DNA of 64,000 nucleotides from Gordonia bronchialis DSM 43247 (GTDB lineage: Bacteria; Actinomycetota; Actinomycetes; Mycobacteriales; Mycobacteriaceae), in contig NC_013441.1 of NCBI RefSeq assembly GCF_000024785.1, positions 4,836,001 through 4,900,000 of the forward strand. Reading direction: 5' to 3'. The position numbers and the translations under genes are program-made. Shown here in pieces: positions 42,953-52,177 of this stretch. The notes under the pieces are model-generated. The model made no database searches, was not told the origin of the DNA, and saw only the letters and a list, made by a program, of their open reading frames with translations. Every line of letters starts with the position of its first letter. Positions within the stretch are counted from its first letter, which is position 1.

Positions 42953-43834
42953 TCAGCTCTGGCGCAGAATCTCCGCAAGTCTCGCGATCGATGCCGCGAC
43001 GTCGTCGAGGGCGGCGCTGATCCGGGCGTCACGGTCACTGAGTGGGAGGGCGATCTCGCCGGAGCCGTGGTCGGATGCCGAACCATGGTCGGATGCGTCG
43101 TCGGGCCGACGGCGCCGACCGTGATACTCGGGTTCGGGAAGGCGAGGCGCCGGGGCCGGGGGTTCGGCATCGGTCGATCGGCGACCGCCTCGGTAGGTTG
43201 CGGCCGGATCGTCTGACTGTCCGACCGGCCGCGGCGGTTCAGGGAAATGGTGCGCGCCGGTGCGCGTCGACGGCGGCGCCGGAACCGGGCCGCCGGGCGG
43301 GGGGTATCCGGGGCCGGGCGTCCCGTGGGCACCGGCCGGCGGGCCGGCGACCGGATAACCACCTGTCTGCGGGACCGGCGGTTGCCCACCCATCTGGGAT
43401 CCACCCATCTGGGGTCCACCCGAGTGAGGTCCGGTGACCGGGTATCCGCCGGTCTGCGGACCCGGCGTCGAATATCCACCGACATGATGGCCGCCCTGCC
43501 CGGCACTCATCGCCGACGGCACGTGCCCGTTGGTCCGCGCATAGAAGTGCGGGCCGCCATGGCCGGCGAAGAACACACAGCCGGCACCTTCCGGCGAGGG
43601 CACCGGACACGGATTGCGCTCGATGAGCGATTGGGCCCGATTGTTGAAGTCGTTCCACTCCAGCCATAGTCGCCGGTCGTGACGCGGTCGCACACTGGCA
43701 TCCGTCGCATGATTGCCGCCATGACCGATGCCGAGCCGGCATTGCAACAGCCACTCGGACTCGCTGGAAAGGCCGAGCGCCACTCGCTCGGCAGGGCGGC
43801 ACACCACCGTCGACCAGCAACCTTCGCCGTTCAT
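42953..43834 (-). CDS. Unknown protein with paired C-x4-GHGGxH motifs and Gly/Pro-rich region
   Basis: 293 residues, not recognised. The N-terminal ~115 residues contain two similar motifs, CRLGIGHGGNH (about 31-41) and CVFFAGHGGPH (about 87-97), each with one Cys and two His in the same spacing, plus other cysteines (GEGCWSTVVC, NPCPVPSPEGAGC). This suggests metal binding by an uncharacterised domain. The middle (120-240) is low complexity with GGYPV, GGSQMGG and PPP repeats. The C-terminal ~35 residues (LSDRDARISAALDDVAASIA) look like an amphipathic helix. It is on the same strand as the copper operon but separated from it by the family A repeat block. Confidence 0.65.
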   Translation of the reverse strand: MNGEGCWSTVVCRPAERVALGLSSESEWLLQCRLGIGHGGNHATDASVRPRHDRRLWLEWNDFNNRAQSLIERNPCPVPSPEGAGCVFFAGHGGPHFYARTNGHVPSAMSAGQGGHHVGGYSTPGPQTGGYPVTGPHSGGPQMGGSQMGGQPPVPQTGGYPVAGPPAGAHGTPGPGYPPPGGPVPAPPSTRTGAHHFPEPPRPVGQSDDPAATYRGGRRSTDAEPPAPAPRLPEPEYHGRRRRPDDASDHGSASDHGSGEIALPLSDRDARISAALDDVAASIARLAEILRQS

Positions 43835-44062
43835 ACGGCTCCCTCCACGCGCCTGTGCTCTCCACCGCAATCCCCGAAGACGGCCGGCCGCGTTGTGGCC
43901 GGCGTCGCCCGCGGCACTTGTGGTGACCGACTCCCGGCGACTACCACCGGGAGTGAACGACACCTGAACGCTGCGCGAACGCACACCGACGTCGTCGGTG
44001 ATGTGTGGAGATCCCTCGGGTCAGTCTACGAAGGACGCCGCCTCGGTGCCACCCCCACCCGC

Positions 44063-45664
44063 TCAGACCGGCGTGGCGGCCGCACCTGCGAGTTCGGCCT
44101 CCTGCACCAAGCCGTCGCGCAGGCGGAAATGCCGCGATGCGGCGACTCCGTCGGTCTCGGGATGATCGATCCGCACATGCGCACCACGCGACTCGGCCCG
44201 GGCGCGGGCAGCCGCCACCACCGCGGTGGCCGCCAGCGTGAGGCCGGCGTCTTCGACGGCATCCGGCGTGGTCAGCTCCCGGATCGGGGCGTCGGCGAGG
44301 AGCGCGGCGACCTCGTCGAGCCCGTCGGCGCTCCGACGCAGCGCCACCGACCGGGACATGGCGTCCTGCAGTCGGGGTCGGCGCAGCACCGGCGCCGCCT
44401 CTTTCGGGAGACACATCGCGCCCGCCGGCTCGGTCCGTCGCACCCAGGCGACACGCGCGGCGCGGCGACCCATCACGAGTCCCTCGAGCAGGCTGTTGGA
44501 CGCGAGGCGGTTGGCGCCGTGCAGACCTGTGCGGGCCACCTCACCGGCAGCGAGCAGACCGGGCACCGAGGTGCTCGCGTCGAGGTCGGTGACCACGCCA
44601 CCGCACAGATAGTGCGCGCCGGGCACCACCGGGATGAGGCCGTCGGTGAGGTCGATGCCCGCAGCGGTGACACCCGCGGCGACCGTCGGGAATCGGGCGG
44701 CGAAGTCGTCGACGCCCCGCACGTCGAGGTGGACGCAGGCTGCGCCGGTCCGCTCGATCGCCGCCTCCACCGCGTTGGCGACGACATCACGCGGCGCGAG
44801 GTCGCCCATCGGGTGTACCCCCGCCGTCACCGACTCCCCGTACGCATCGACGAGTCGGCCACCCTCACCGCGGACCGCCTCGCTGATGAGCGTTCGCCGA
44901 CCACGGGCTCCCGGGGTATAGAGCATCGTCGGATGGAACTGGATGAACTCCAGGTCGGCGACGAGGGCCCCGGCACGCAACGCCAGTGCGACGCCGTCGG
45001 CGGTGGCACCCGCGGGATTGGTGGTCGCGGCGTACAGATGTCCGACGCCGCCGGTGGCCAGCAGAACCGTCGGCGCGCACACCACGTGACGCCGACCATG
45101 CTGCCGATAGGCGACTCCCACAGCCACCCCGTCGTCGACGAGAATCGAAGTAGCAGTGGCATTGTCGCGGCAGTCCACACCCATGCGGCCGACCGCTGCG
45201 CCCAGCGCACGCGCGATCGCGGCGCCGGTGGCGTCCCCGCCCGCGTGGATGATGCGGCGCACATGGTGACCGCCCTCCCGGGTGCGCAGCAGCCTGCCGT
45301 CGGCGTCACGGTCGAAGAGCGCGCCGCGTCCGATCAACTCGGCCACCGCATCCCAGCCCTCGGCGAGGATCGGGCCCGCGGCGTGCGGATCGGTCAGTCC
45401 CGCGCCGGCGGCGACCGTGTCGGCGAGATGGCGGTCCACCGAGTCCCCGGGCACGTCGGGCATCACCACGGCGACGCCGCCCTGCGCGTAGAAGGTCGAC
45501 GTCGACTGCTCGGCCCGATCGGCCCGCCACCGCGGCCCCTTGTTGAGGATGACCACGGACAGGCCGCGCTCGGCCGCGCAGATCGCCGCGGTCAGACCCG
45601 CGACACCGGCGCCGACCACCACAAGATCGGCACGGCTCACTGGCTCGGCAGATTCCGTTTTCAT
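44063..45664 (-). CDS. nadB: L-aspartate oxidase
   Basis: 533 residues. The FAD motif VVVGAGVAGLTAAICAAERG is near 15-34, with STSTFYAQGGVAVV near 54-67 and the HAGGDATGAAI segment. The catalytic-region signature EFIQFHPTMLY is near 243-253, with GLHGANRLASNSLLEGLV near 385-402. It oxidises L-aspartate to iminoaspartate, the first step of de novo NAD synthesis, before quinolinate synthase. In most actinobacteria nadB sits in a nadA-nadB-nadC operon; here it stands alone, so nadA and nadC must be elsewhere. A strong dyad 56 bases upstream of the start is a candidate operator. Confidence 0.93.
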   Translation of the reverse strand: MKTESAEPVSRADLVVVGAGVAGLTAAICAAERGLSVVILNKGPRWRADRAEQSTSTFYAQGGVAVVMPDVPGDSVDRHLADTVAAGAGLTDPHAAGPILAEGWDAVAELIGRGALFDRDADGRLLRTREGGHHVRRIIHAGGDATGAAIARALGAAVGRMGVDCRDNATATSILVDDGVAVGVAYRQHGRRHVVCAPTVLLATGGVGHLYAATTNPAGATADGVALALRAGALVADLEFIQFHPTMLYTPGARGRRTLISEAVRGEGGRLVDAYGESVTAGVHPMGDLAPRDVVANAVEAAIERTGAACVHLDVRGVDDFAARFPTVAAGVTAAGIDLTDGLIPVVPGAHYLCGGVVTDLDASTSVPGLLAAGEVARTGLHGANRLASNSLLEGLVMGRRAARVAWVRRTEPAGAMCLPKEAAPVLRRPRLQDAMSRSVALRRSADGLDEVAALLADAPIRELTTPDAVEDAGLTLAATAVVAAARARAESRGAHVRIDHPETDGVAASRHFRLRDGLVQEAELAGAAATPV

Positions 45665-45719
45665 CGCTCGCCTCTCGGGACGCGGGACAAATCATCGTCG
45701 GGATCAACACCGCAGGCAC

Positions 45720-45742
45720 GTTTTCGATTCCCAGTCGAAAAC
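45720..45742. promoter_or_regulatory. Candidate operator of nadB
   Basis: GTTTTCGA (45720-45727) and TCGAAAAC (45735-45742) form a perfect 8-bp inverted repeat around a 7-base spacer. It sits between nadB and the divergent RibD-like gene. NAD-pathway repressors such as NrtR and NadQ bind dyads of this size, but the consensus for this group is not known to me. Confidence 0.5.
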
Positions 45743-45785
45743 CTTACTCGCCGGCGCAACACCTGACGAGATCACGCCGGCTCGC

Positions 45786-45791
45786 TACGCT
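45786..45791 (+). promoter_or_regulatory. -10 box TACGCT, leaderless promoter
   Basis: TACGCT followed by six bases and the ATG at 45798. Confidence 0.5.
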
Positions 45792-45797
45792 TCGAAG

Positions 45798-46349
45798 ATG
45801 CGGCGACTCCTGTACACGATCAACGTCACCCTCGACGGTTGCGTCGATCATCGGGCGGTGGACGCCACCGAAGAGCTGCACGCGCATGCGGCGTCGGTTC
45901 TGGCCGGAGCCGACGCCCTTCTGTTCGGCCGAGTGACCTATCAGATGATGGAAGGCGCCTGGCGTGCGCCGCACTCCGACGCGATGCCCGCCGAGACCCA
46001 GCAGTTCGCCCGCGCCATCGATGCCGCCGAGAAGTTCGTCGCCTCCTCGACCCTGGCATCGGTCGACTGGAACGCGCAGCTCATGACCGGCGACCTCGCC
46101 GATGCCGTCCGCCGCATCAAGGACGGACCGGGTGACTACGTCTACGTCGGCGGCGTGCAACTGCCGACGGCCCTGGCCGATCTGGGCCTCATCGACGAGT
46201 ACGAGTTCGTGGTGCACCCGACCGTCGCCGGGCATGGGCCCCGCCCGTTCGACGGACTCTCCCACCCCCTCGATCTGACCCTGACCGGTGCCGAGGAGTG
46301 GCGCTCGGGGGCCGTCGCGCGAAGGTATGTCCCGCGAGCGACCGCCTGA
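45798..46349 (+). CDS. Dihydrofolate reductase/RibD C-terminal domain protein
   Basis: 183 residues of the RibD_C fold. The N-terminal strand and loop RRLLYTINVTLDGCVDHRAV precede the nucleotide-binding segments ADALLFGRVTYQMMEGAW (about 36-54) and GDYVYVGGVQLPTALADLG (about 112-130). Such stand-alone proteins are NADPH-binding reductases of unknown substrate. It is unrelated in sequence detail to the second family member at 56.7-57.3 kb. The start is set by a leaderless promoter. It is divergent from nadB and shares the 134-base spacer containing the dyad at 45720. The stop lies seven bases from a convergent alcohol dehydrogenase. Confidence 0.87.
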   Translation: MRRLLYTINVTLDGCVDHRAVDATEELHAHAASVLAGADALLFGRVTYQMMEGAWRAPHSDAMPAETQQFARAIDAAEKFVASSTLASVDWNAQLMTGDLADAVRRIKDGPGDYVYVGGVQLPTALADLGLIDEYEFVVHPTVAGHGPRPFDGLSHPLDLTLTGAEEWRSGAVARRYVPRATA

Positions 46350-46355
46350 GCGGAG

Positions 46356-47402
46356 CTATCCGAGCGTCGCCGTGTCGATGACGAAGCGGTACCGCACGTC
46401 GCTGGCGACCACGCGGTCGTAGGCGTCGTTGATCTGATCGGCGGCGATCACCTCGATCTCGGCGCCGATGTTGTGTTCGGCGCAGAAGTTCAGCATCTCC
46501 TGGGTTTCGGCGATGCCACCGATCATCGAGCCTGCGAAACTCCGACGGTTGGCGGTCAATGCGAAGGCGGGCACCTCGATGGGATGCTCGGGCAGACCGA
46601 GCTCCACGAGACTGCCGTTGATCGCCAGCAGGCCGAGGTACTTGGTGATGTCGAGGTTCGCCGACACGGTGTTGATGATGAGGTCGAAGCTGTTGCGCAA
46701 CGTGCGGAATGTGTCGGGATCGCTTGTCGCGTAATAGTGATCGGCACCGAGGCGCAGCCCGTCCTCCATCTTCTTCAGCGACTGCGACAGCACGGTGACC
46801 TCGGCGCCCATCGCGTGCGCGAGTTTCACACCGACGTGGCCGAGCCCGCCAAGGCCGATGATCGCCACCTTCTTGCCCGGCCCGGCCTGCCAGTGCCGCA
46901 GCGGCGAGTACAGCGTGATGCCGGCGCACAGCAACGGCGCTGCCTCGTCGAGTCCGATGCCCTCCGGGATGGCGCACACGTAGTTCTCGTCGACGACGAT
47001 CGCGGTGCTGTAGCCGCCGTGTGTGGGTTGCCCGTCGCGCCCGACCGCGTTGTAGGTGCCGACCATGCCGCGCACGCAATACTGTTCCTCACCGGCCAGG
47101 CATGGTTCACACTCCCGGCAGGAGTCGACGAAGCAGCCGACGCCGACCCGGTCGCCGACGGCGTGGCGAGTCACCGACGAACCGACCGCCGACACGGTGC
47201 CCGCGATCTCGTGGCCGGGTACCACCGGGAAAGCGGTGCGTCCCCACTCGCCGCGCGCGGTATGGATGTCGGAGTGACAGATGCCCGCAAAGGCGATGTC
47301 GATGGCGACGTCGTTCGGTCCGAGATCGCGGCGCTCGATGGTGGTCGGGCTCAGCGGCTGGTCGGTGGCGGTCGCGATGTAGGCGTTCACGGTGGTGGGC
47401 AT
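46356..47402 (-). CDS. Zinc-dependent NADP alcohol dehydrogenase (AdhC/cinnamyl type)
   Basis: 348 residues. Catalytic zinc ligands are in [15 protein letters not shown] (Cys near 40) and PGHEIAGTV (His-Glu near 63). The structural zinc site has four cysteines, in [15 protein letters not shown] (about 96-110). The NADP Rossmann motif [20 protein letters not shown] is near 178-197. The HGGYS segment and lysine-rich SQSLKK match AdhC of mycobacteria, which reduces aldehydes including cinnamaldehydes. The ATG 47402 is preferred because the preceding in-frame codons lack homology. It converges with the RibD-like gene. Confidence 0.92.
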   Translation of the reverse strand: MPTTVNAYIATATDQPLSPTTIERRDLGPNDVAIDIAFAGICHSDIHTARGEWGRTAFPVVPGHEIAGTVSAVGSSVTRHAVGDRVGVGCFVDSCRECEPCLAGEEQYCVRGMVGTYNAVGRDGQPTHGGYSTAIVVDENYVCAIPEGIGLDEAAPLLCAGITLYSPLRHWQAGPGKKVAIIGLGGLGHVGVKLAHAMGAEVTVLSQSLKKMEDGLRLGADHYYATSDPDTFRTLRNSFDLIINTVSANLDITKYLGLLAINGSLVELGLPEHPIEVPAFALTANRRSFAGSMIGGIAETQEMLNFCAEHNIGAEIEVIAADQINDAYDRVVASDVRYRFVIDTATLG

Positions 47403-47486
47403 GTCCGCCAGTCTGCCGACGCTCGTCCACTCATGCCAGTTGACGCATATCACCTGTCACTTCGCCCCGGCCCTGGCCAGACGACA

Positions 47487-47525
47487 GGGCCGTCGCGGAG
47501 ACCGGACAGATCAGCGCGACGGCCC
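47487..47525. terminator. Hairpin downstream of the frameshifted secreted-protein gene
   Basis: GGGCCGTCGCG (47487-47497) and CGCGACGGCCC (47515-47525) form an 11-bp perfect stem with a 17-base loop, 14 bases beyond the end of the minus-strand pseudogene. It lacks a U-tract. Confidence 0.4.
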
Positions 47526-47538
47526 CCACGGGGACTGA

Positions 47539-48542
47539 CTACCAGCCTCGGAAGTTGGTCAACGTCAACGGAGTCTGATCCGTCGGACCCTGGACGTAAC
47601 GCTTCATGTAGGCCGTCTGCCAGCGGTTGTTCCACTGCGGGAGGGGCAACGGGAACCAGTAGCCGCTGTCGAGCCACATCTGTCCGAGCAACGGAACCGG
47701 CTGACGCGAGATGTCGTACCAGGTGCCGATCGGCGCATTGGTGAAGGTGCCGTAGTGCGATCCGGGGCCGCCACGCCTGCGTCCGTCGACGTAGAACGGG
47801 GCGACGTCGGTGCCGGCCTCCTTACCGCCGATGTAGAACTGGACCGACTTGCGGCCCAGGACAACCGCATAGTCGTGTTCTTTGTCGAGGTAGCTCGTCG
47901 GCAGCAGCCGGATCTGCGGAACGACCTCGCCCGCCTTCTTGGTCATCAGGAAGAAGCCGCGCGGGAAGTCCATGCCCAGCGCATTGATGATCGGTTTGGC
48001 GAGCGTGCTCGTGTTGGCCATGTAGGGGGTTGCCGTCGTTCCACATGAACCAGGCGATCTCGAGGCCGAGCGGGTCGATGCAGCGATTCGACACACCCCA
48101 CCCGGTGCCGCCGACGCGCATCGTCATCGTCATACCCGGCTTGAAGATGGGCTTGGCGAGCATCTCCGCTTGTTGTACGGGAACAGGGCATGCGGGGTGT
48201 CGGGGATGCCGAACGTCACCCCGTTGGGCTTGCCGAACCGCGGCCGGCTGAAGCGACCGACGTGTTGCACCAGTCTCGCGGGACGGTCGCGAAGTTCTCG
48301 TCCATCTTGCGGGCCGGCCGCGGATCGTTCGTCCCGATGTATCCGGCGAAGGCGCGTGGCTGCAGTACCGCGCAGTTCGGAACGCCGTCGTCGACGCCGG
48401 GAACCTGGATGTTCGGGTCCGCGGCCGCCTGGCCCATCCCAGTCCACGCCAGCAGGCATGCCGTCGCGACGGCGACGGTGCCGTGCAGAAGTCGTCCCCG
48501 CCGCCGGGTGGCCGTGCGCCGGCCGGTCGTCGAGCATCTCAT
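47539..48542 (-). pseudogene. Secreted protein gene of unknown function, broken by three indels
   Basis: From ATG 48542 a signal peptide is read (LLHGTVAVATACLLAWTG, cleavage near QAAA-DPN). The protein continues to DWCNTSV, then a one-base loss near 48255 shifts it. The next frame (GRFSRPRFGKPNGVTFGIPD to FPYNK) is shifted again by a one-base loss near 48175. The third (AEMLAKPIFKPG to MWNDGNP) is shifted by an extra C in a C5 run at 48025-48030. The last frame (YMANTSTLAKPIINALG to LTLTNFRGW) runs to the stop. With all three corrected, one continuous ~335-residue exported protein appears, so its inactivation looks recent or is a sequence error. Family not recognised. Confidence 0.75.
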
Positions 48543-48702
48543 CGGTGGTCCGTTCGTCGTCCCTCCCGTCGATAAGTGATACACCACGTTGTCAGATTGC
48601 GCTCAGCGGGCAATCAGTTCGATCTCAGGAAACGCTCATATCGGGCATCTGGCCGCCGGGCGGCTCAACCGCTGGGTGCGGTCTGGTGCGGTCAGCGACC
48701 GT

Positions 48703-48708
48703 TACAAT
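48703..48708 (+). promoter_or_regulatory. -10 box TACAAT, leaderless promoter
   Basis: TACAAT with eight bases to GTG 48717, which supports a start at or near 48717 for the UbiB-family gene. Confidence 0.5.
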
Positions 48709-48716
48709 GGCCGACA

Positions 48717-50093
48717 GTGACAATGCACAGTTCTGTCGACGACGGTCGGCGTACACGGTTACGACCCGTGACGCCGATCGCTGAACTCACCCGATTCGGC
48801 GCCACCAGCGCGCACGCCGCGGCCGGTGTCGGACGATTCGTCGTCAACTCCGTCGGCGACCTCATCCGTGGCCGCGGAGTAAGCGCGGCGCGGGCGGCCC
48901 ACGAGGTGCGGACCACCTTCGAGCACCTCGGTCCGACCTACGTGAAGCTCGGTCAGCTCATCGCGTCGAGTCCCGGGGTGTTCACCGAGACCCTGTCCAC
49001 CGAGTTCGAGTCCCTGCTCGACCGTGTGCCCCCCGCCGATCCGGCCGTCGTGCGTGAACTGTTCATCCAAGAACTCGGCGACCCCCCGGAGAAGGTGTTC
49101 GCCACCTTCGATCCCGAACCCATCGCATCGGCCTCGATCGCCCAGGTACACACCGCGACCCTGCACAGCGGCGAGGATGTGGTGGTCAAGATCCAACGGC
49201 CCGGCATCTCCGAGCGACTCGCGCCCGACGTGGCGATCCTCGAACGCGTCGCCGGCCTCGCCGAGATCTCCGAGTACGGCCGGATGCTCAGCGCCCGGCA
49301 TGTGGTGGAGGACTTCGCCACCGGCCTCGACGCCGAACTCGACTTCCGCAACGAGGCCGCCACCATGCGCGAGTGGTACGACTGCCTGCGCGACGGCCCC
49401 TTCGGGAACAGGGTGCGCGTCCCCGAGGTCTACGACGACCTCACGACCACCCGCGTACTCACGATGGAACGCATCTACGCCGTGCGCATCGACGACGCGG
49501 CCGCGGTGCGCGCCGCCGGCCACGACGGGGTGGCCCTGTGCCGCAATCTGCTTCTGTCCCTTCTCGAATCGGCTTTCCACGGCGGTCTGTTCCACGGTGA
49601 TCTACACGCCGGCAACGTCCTCGTCGACGCCGACGGCGTCCTGGTGCTGCTCGACTTCGGCATCGTGGGCCGCTTCACCCCGCGAACCCGTCGCATCCTG
49701 CGGCAACTCGTCGTCGACCTGATCGTCCGCGGCGACTACGAATCGGCCGGACGTGCCATCTTCCTCCTCGGCGCGGTCCACAAGCCGGGGTCGACCGCGC
49801 GCGGTGCCGAGGACATCAAGAAGGTCACCACGCCGTTGTCGACCACCGATCTCGGTTCGATGTCCTACACCGACCTCGGTCGGCAACTCGCCGCCGTCGC
49901 CAAAGCGCACGACGCCCGCCTCCCCCGCGAGCTCGTCCTGGTGGGAAAGCAGTTGCTGTACGTCGAGAAGTACATGAAGCTGCTCGCACCGCGATGGAAA
50001 GCGATGTCGGACAAGGAGATCTACGGCTACATGGCCGGCATCCTCAAAGAGGCCGAACGCGATCGTCGCGACGACCGGGCCCGGCAGCGGTGA
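48717..50093 (+). CDS. ABC1/UbiB/AarF family atypical kinase
   Basis: 458 residues. The UbiB signature YVKLGQLIASSPGVF (KxGQ, about 77-91) and the alanine-rich loop ASASIAQVHTA (about 137-147) replace the usual glycine-rich loop. Later come the VVVKIQRPGI lysine strand, the catalytic loop FHGDLHAGNVLVD and the metal motif VLLDFGIVG (about 295-320). These ATPases support isoprenoid-quinone or other lipid handling at the membrane. Mycolate actinobacteria lack ubiquinone, so menaquinone or lipid trafficking is more likely. GTG 48717 fits the leaderless promoter; ATG 48723 is also in frame. It is followed by a DUF3068 gene on the same strand. Confidence 0.92.
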   Translation: MTMHSSVDDGRRTRLRPVTPIAELTRFGATSAHAAAGVGRFVVNSVGDLIRGRGVSAARAAHEVRTTFEHLGPTYVKLGQLIASSPGVFTETLSTEFESLLDRVPPADPAVVRELFIQELGDPPEKVFATFDPEPIASASIAQVHTATLHSGEDVVVKIQRPGISERLAPDVAILERVAGLAEISEYGRMLSARHVVEDFATGLDAELDFRNEAATMREWYDCLRDGPFGNRVRVPEVYDDLTTTRVLTMERIYAVRIDDAAAVRAAGHDGVALCRNLLLSLLESAFHGGLFHGDLHAGNVLVDADGVLVLLDFGIVGRFTPRTRRILRQLVVDLIVRGDYESAGRAIFLLGAVHKPGSTARGAEDIKKVTTPLSTTDLGSMSYTDLGRQLAAVAKAHDARLPRELVLVGKQLLYVEKYMKLLAPRWKAMSDKEIYGYMAGILKEAERDRRDDRARQR

Positions 50094-50219
50094 TCGCCGG
50101 CACCCGTCCGTCATCACATGTATTCATCACCGGCGGTCGTCGAGCCGCCTATGTCCACACGGGTACCGGGGTTCGATGCCCTAGGGTGAGACCGTTGAGC
50201 TGATGCACAGGAGTCACAG

Positions 50220-51737
50220 ATGAGACGTATCGGGCCGGCGCTGCTGGCGTTCTTCGGCGTTGCCTGCATCACCGCGGCCATCGCCATCCCCGCCTGGCTG
50301 GTCCCCCAGCTCCGGGTGGTCCCGCTCGATCTGGACATCGTGTCGGTCTCGACGACCGTGCCCGCCGACAACGCCACCGGCAATCGGTTCCCGGCGGTCA
50401 TCTTCGACCGGTGCTCGGTCTCGGAGAACCGTGCCCGGACTCTCGAAGCGCACCTCACCCAGCAGCGCCGATCGGTCATCATCGAACCGTCAGATCGTCG
50501 GGAGGCCACCGTCCAGTCGGCGCAGTCGGTGCTCATCGACCGCGTGCGTGATGCCGACGGAAACGAGACCGCCCCCACCGTCGCACCGGCCGGCGACGAA
50601 CGGCAGTGCAGCGACGGCCTGCTCACCGCGAGCATCGACCGGGTGTCGCTGAACCGCAAGACCTCCGTGCCCAACGGCACGGTCAGCATGCTGCAGCTCG
50701 AAGCCGCCCCGGAAGGGGTCGACCCCAAGACGGTCTCGGTGGATCTCGGTAAGCGGCAGGGCTTCCAGTACAAGTTCGGCTTCGACGTCCAGAAGCGCGA
50801 GTACTACTACTACGACCTCAACACGCGTCAGGACGCCCCGGCGAAGTTCGTCGACGAGAAGGTCATCAACGGGGTCAAGACCTACCACTTCGTCAGTGAG
50901 GTCCCGGAGAAGGATCTGTCCGAGCTGCCCAACGTCCAGGGCAACGCCGCGCTCGGCACGATGCTGACGATGCCGGCCCGCTGGTGGGGTATCACCGGCC
51001 GCGGCATCCGCCCCAACACCCCCATCGAGATGCACCGCTACGCCACCGCCACCCGCCACGTGTGGGTGGAACCGGAGACCGGCACCATCATCGACGGCCG
51101 CGAGGACCAGCACCAGTACTTCCGCTCGCCCGACCAGAGCGACGCCACCGCACAGCCGGTGCGTGACTTCCGGATGGATGCGCTGAAGGCGACGTTCCAG
51201 TGGGACGATGCGACCATCGCCAACCAGGCCGACAAGGCCAATCACTACAAGAACCTGCTCAAGCTCGGCGGGTTCTGGTTGCCACTGATCCTGGGCATTC
51301 TCGGCGTCGTGCTGCTCGCGGCCTGGGCGTTCCTGTTCTGGCGGGGCCGTCGGCGCGACGACACCCGACCCGACGACGGTGACGGCTTCGACGGCCGTGG
51401 ACCCGACGACGACGGACCCGACGGACCGACCCGTGTCATCCCCCGGGACACCGACGACCGGCCCGGTGCCGGTGCTGCCGCCGGTGCCGGGGCCGCGACC
51501 GCGGTGATCGACCGGGATCGCCCGGCCGACCCCGACGCAACCGCACCTTCGGAGACCGCGCGGCCCGCCGGACTGAATCCGTGGGAGCGTCCGACCGAGC
51601 AGATCCCCAAGGTGTCCGGACCGCGGCACGCCGAATCCGGCGCCGACGACTTCGGCCCCGTCCACCGCGACACCCCCGCTTCGGACGCACCTGCCGACGA
51701 CACCGCCACCCGGAACTCGGAGCGTCCGGCGGAGTAG
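50220..51737 (+). CDS. DUF3068 (PorA-family-like) membrane protein
   Basis: 505 residues. An N-terminal anchor helix (LLAFFGVACITAAIAIPAWL, about 7-27) leads to a large extracytoplasmic DUF3068 domain (30-345) with YYYYDLNTRQDAPAKFVDEK and the conserved MPARWWGITGRGI. A C-terminal membrane helix follows (LPLILGILGVVLLAAWAFLF, about 355-375). The ~125-residue cytoplasmic tail is rich in Asp, Pro, Ala and Thr and probably disordered. DUF3068 proteins are restricted to mycolate-type and other actinobacteria and are annotated as PorA family, but their function is not established. ATG 50220 has CAGGAG nine bases before it. Confidence 0.9.
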   Translation: MRRIGPALLAFFGVACITAAIAIPAWLVPQLRVVPLDLDIVSVSTTVPADNATGNRFPAVIFDRCSVSENRARTLEAHLTQQRRSVIIEPSDRREATVQSAQSVLIDRVRDADGNETAPTVAPAGDERQCSDGLLTASIDRVSLNRKTSVPNGTVSMLQLEAAPEGVDPKTVSVDLGKRQGFQYKFGFDVQKREYYYYDLNTRQDAPAKFVDEKVINGVKTYHFVSEVPEKDLSELPNVQGNAALGTMLTMPARWWGITGRGIRPNTPIEMHRYATATRHVWVEPETGTIIDGREDQHQYFRSPDQSDATAQPVRDFRMDALKATFQWDDATIANQADKANHYKNLLKLGGFWLPLILGILGVVLLAAWAFLFWRGRRRDDTRPDDGDGFDGRGPDDDGPDGPTRVIPRDTDDRPGAGAAAGAGAATAVIDRDRPADPDATAPSETARPAGLNPWERPTEQIPKVSGPRHAESGADDFGPVHRDTPASDAPADDTATRNSERPAE

Positions 51738-51744
51738 CTTCTCC

Positions 51745-52080
51745 GGAATCTGTACATGTGGGCGCGGGCGGGGTGACCCCCGGGTCGGTCTGGCTCCGTG
51801 GTGCAGGTTTGGGCGTCGGGGCATCGTCGTCGAAACCTGTACGCACCGGCCTCCGCAGCCGCACTATCTACCCAGCCCGGCTGGCCAGTACAGGTCTCAG
51901 CGACGACGCCCCGACGGGCCTCCGGCACCCCGTCGAAGCCTGAACCCCTCAGCACCCGAAGCTGCGCTATCCGCCCGGGCCATCTCCCTAGTACAGATCT
52001 GACACCGGCCCGACGAACCGTGAGCGCCCCAGCCCACCCAGCCGCACTATCCACCCAGCCCGGCTCCCACGTACGGATTT
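51745..52080. repeat. Intergenic repeat family B, three units plus inverted copy
   Basis: The 440-base gap after the DUF3068 gene holds no gene. It contains three ~42-bp units: CAGCCGCACTATCTACCCAG to GTACAGGTCT (51855-51896), GCTGCGCTATCC to GTACAGATCT (51961-52000), and CAGCCGCACTATCCACCCAG to GTACGGATTT (52039-52080). A segment at 51811-51842 (CGTCGGGGCATCGTCGTCG, ACCTGTAC) is an imperfect inverted copy of 51889-51918, so a large stem could form. AATCTGTAC at 51748 is another inverted end. A related unit occurs near 63.9 kb. Confidence 0.7.
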
Positions 52081-52106
52081 CGCCGGGCCGGGACCCTGGT
52101 CCGGAC

Positions 52107-52147
52107 AAAAAGGCGAGGCCGGTCACCCGAAGGTGACCGGCCTCGCC
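52107..52147 (-). terminator. Rho-independent terminator of the antigen-85-like gene
   Basis: A perfect 16-bp stem: GGCGAGGCCGGTCACC at 52112-52127 pairs with 52132-52147 around a TTCG-type tetraloop (minus strand), followed on the minus strand by five U residues (52111-52107). It begins 30 bases past the stop codon. Confidence 0.92.
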
Positions 52148-52177
52148 GACGTGTTCAGTTCAGCAGAACTGTTCGCC

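Noticed and set aside
43679..45766. 695-residue plus-strand frame opposite nadB
   Set aside because: Antisense shadow: the minus-strand reading has full L-aspartate oxidase motifs.
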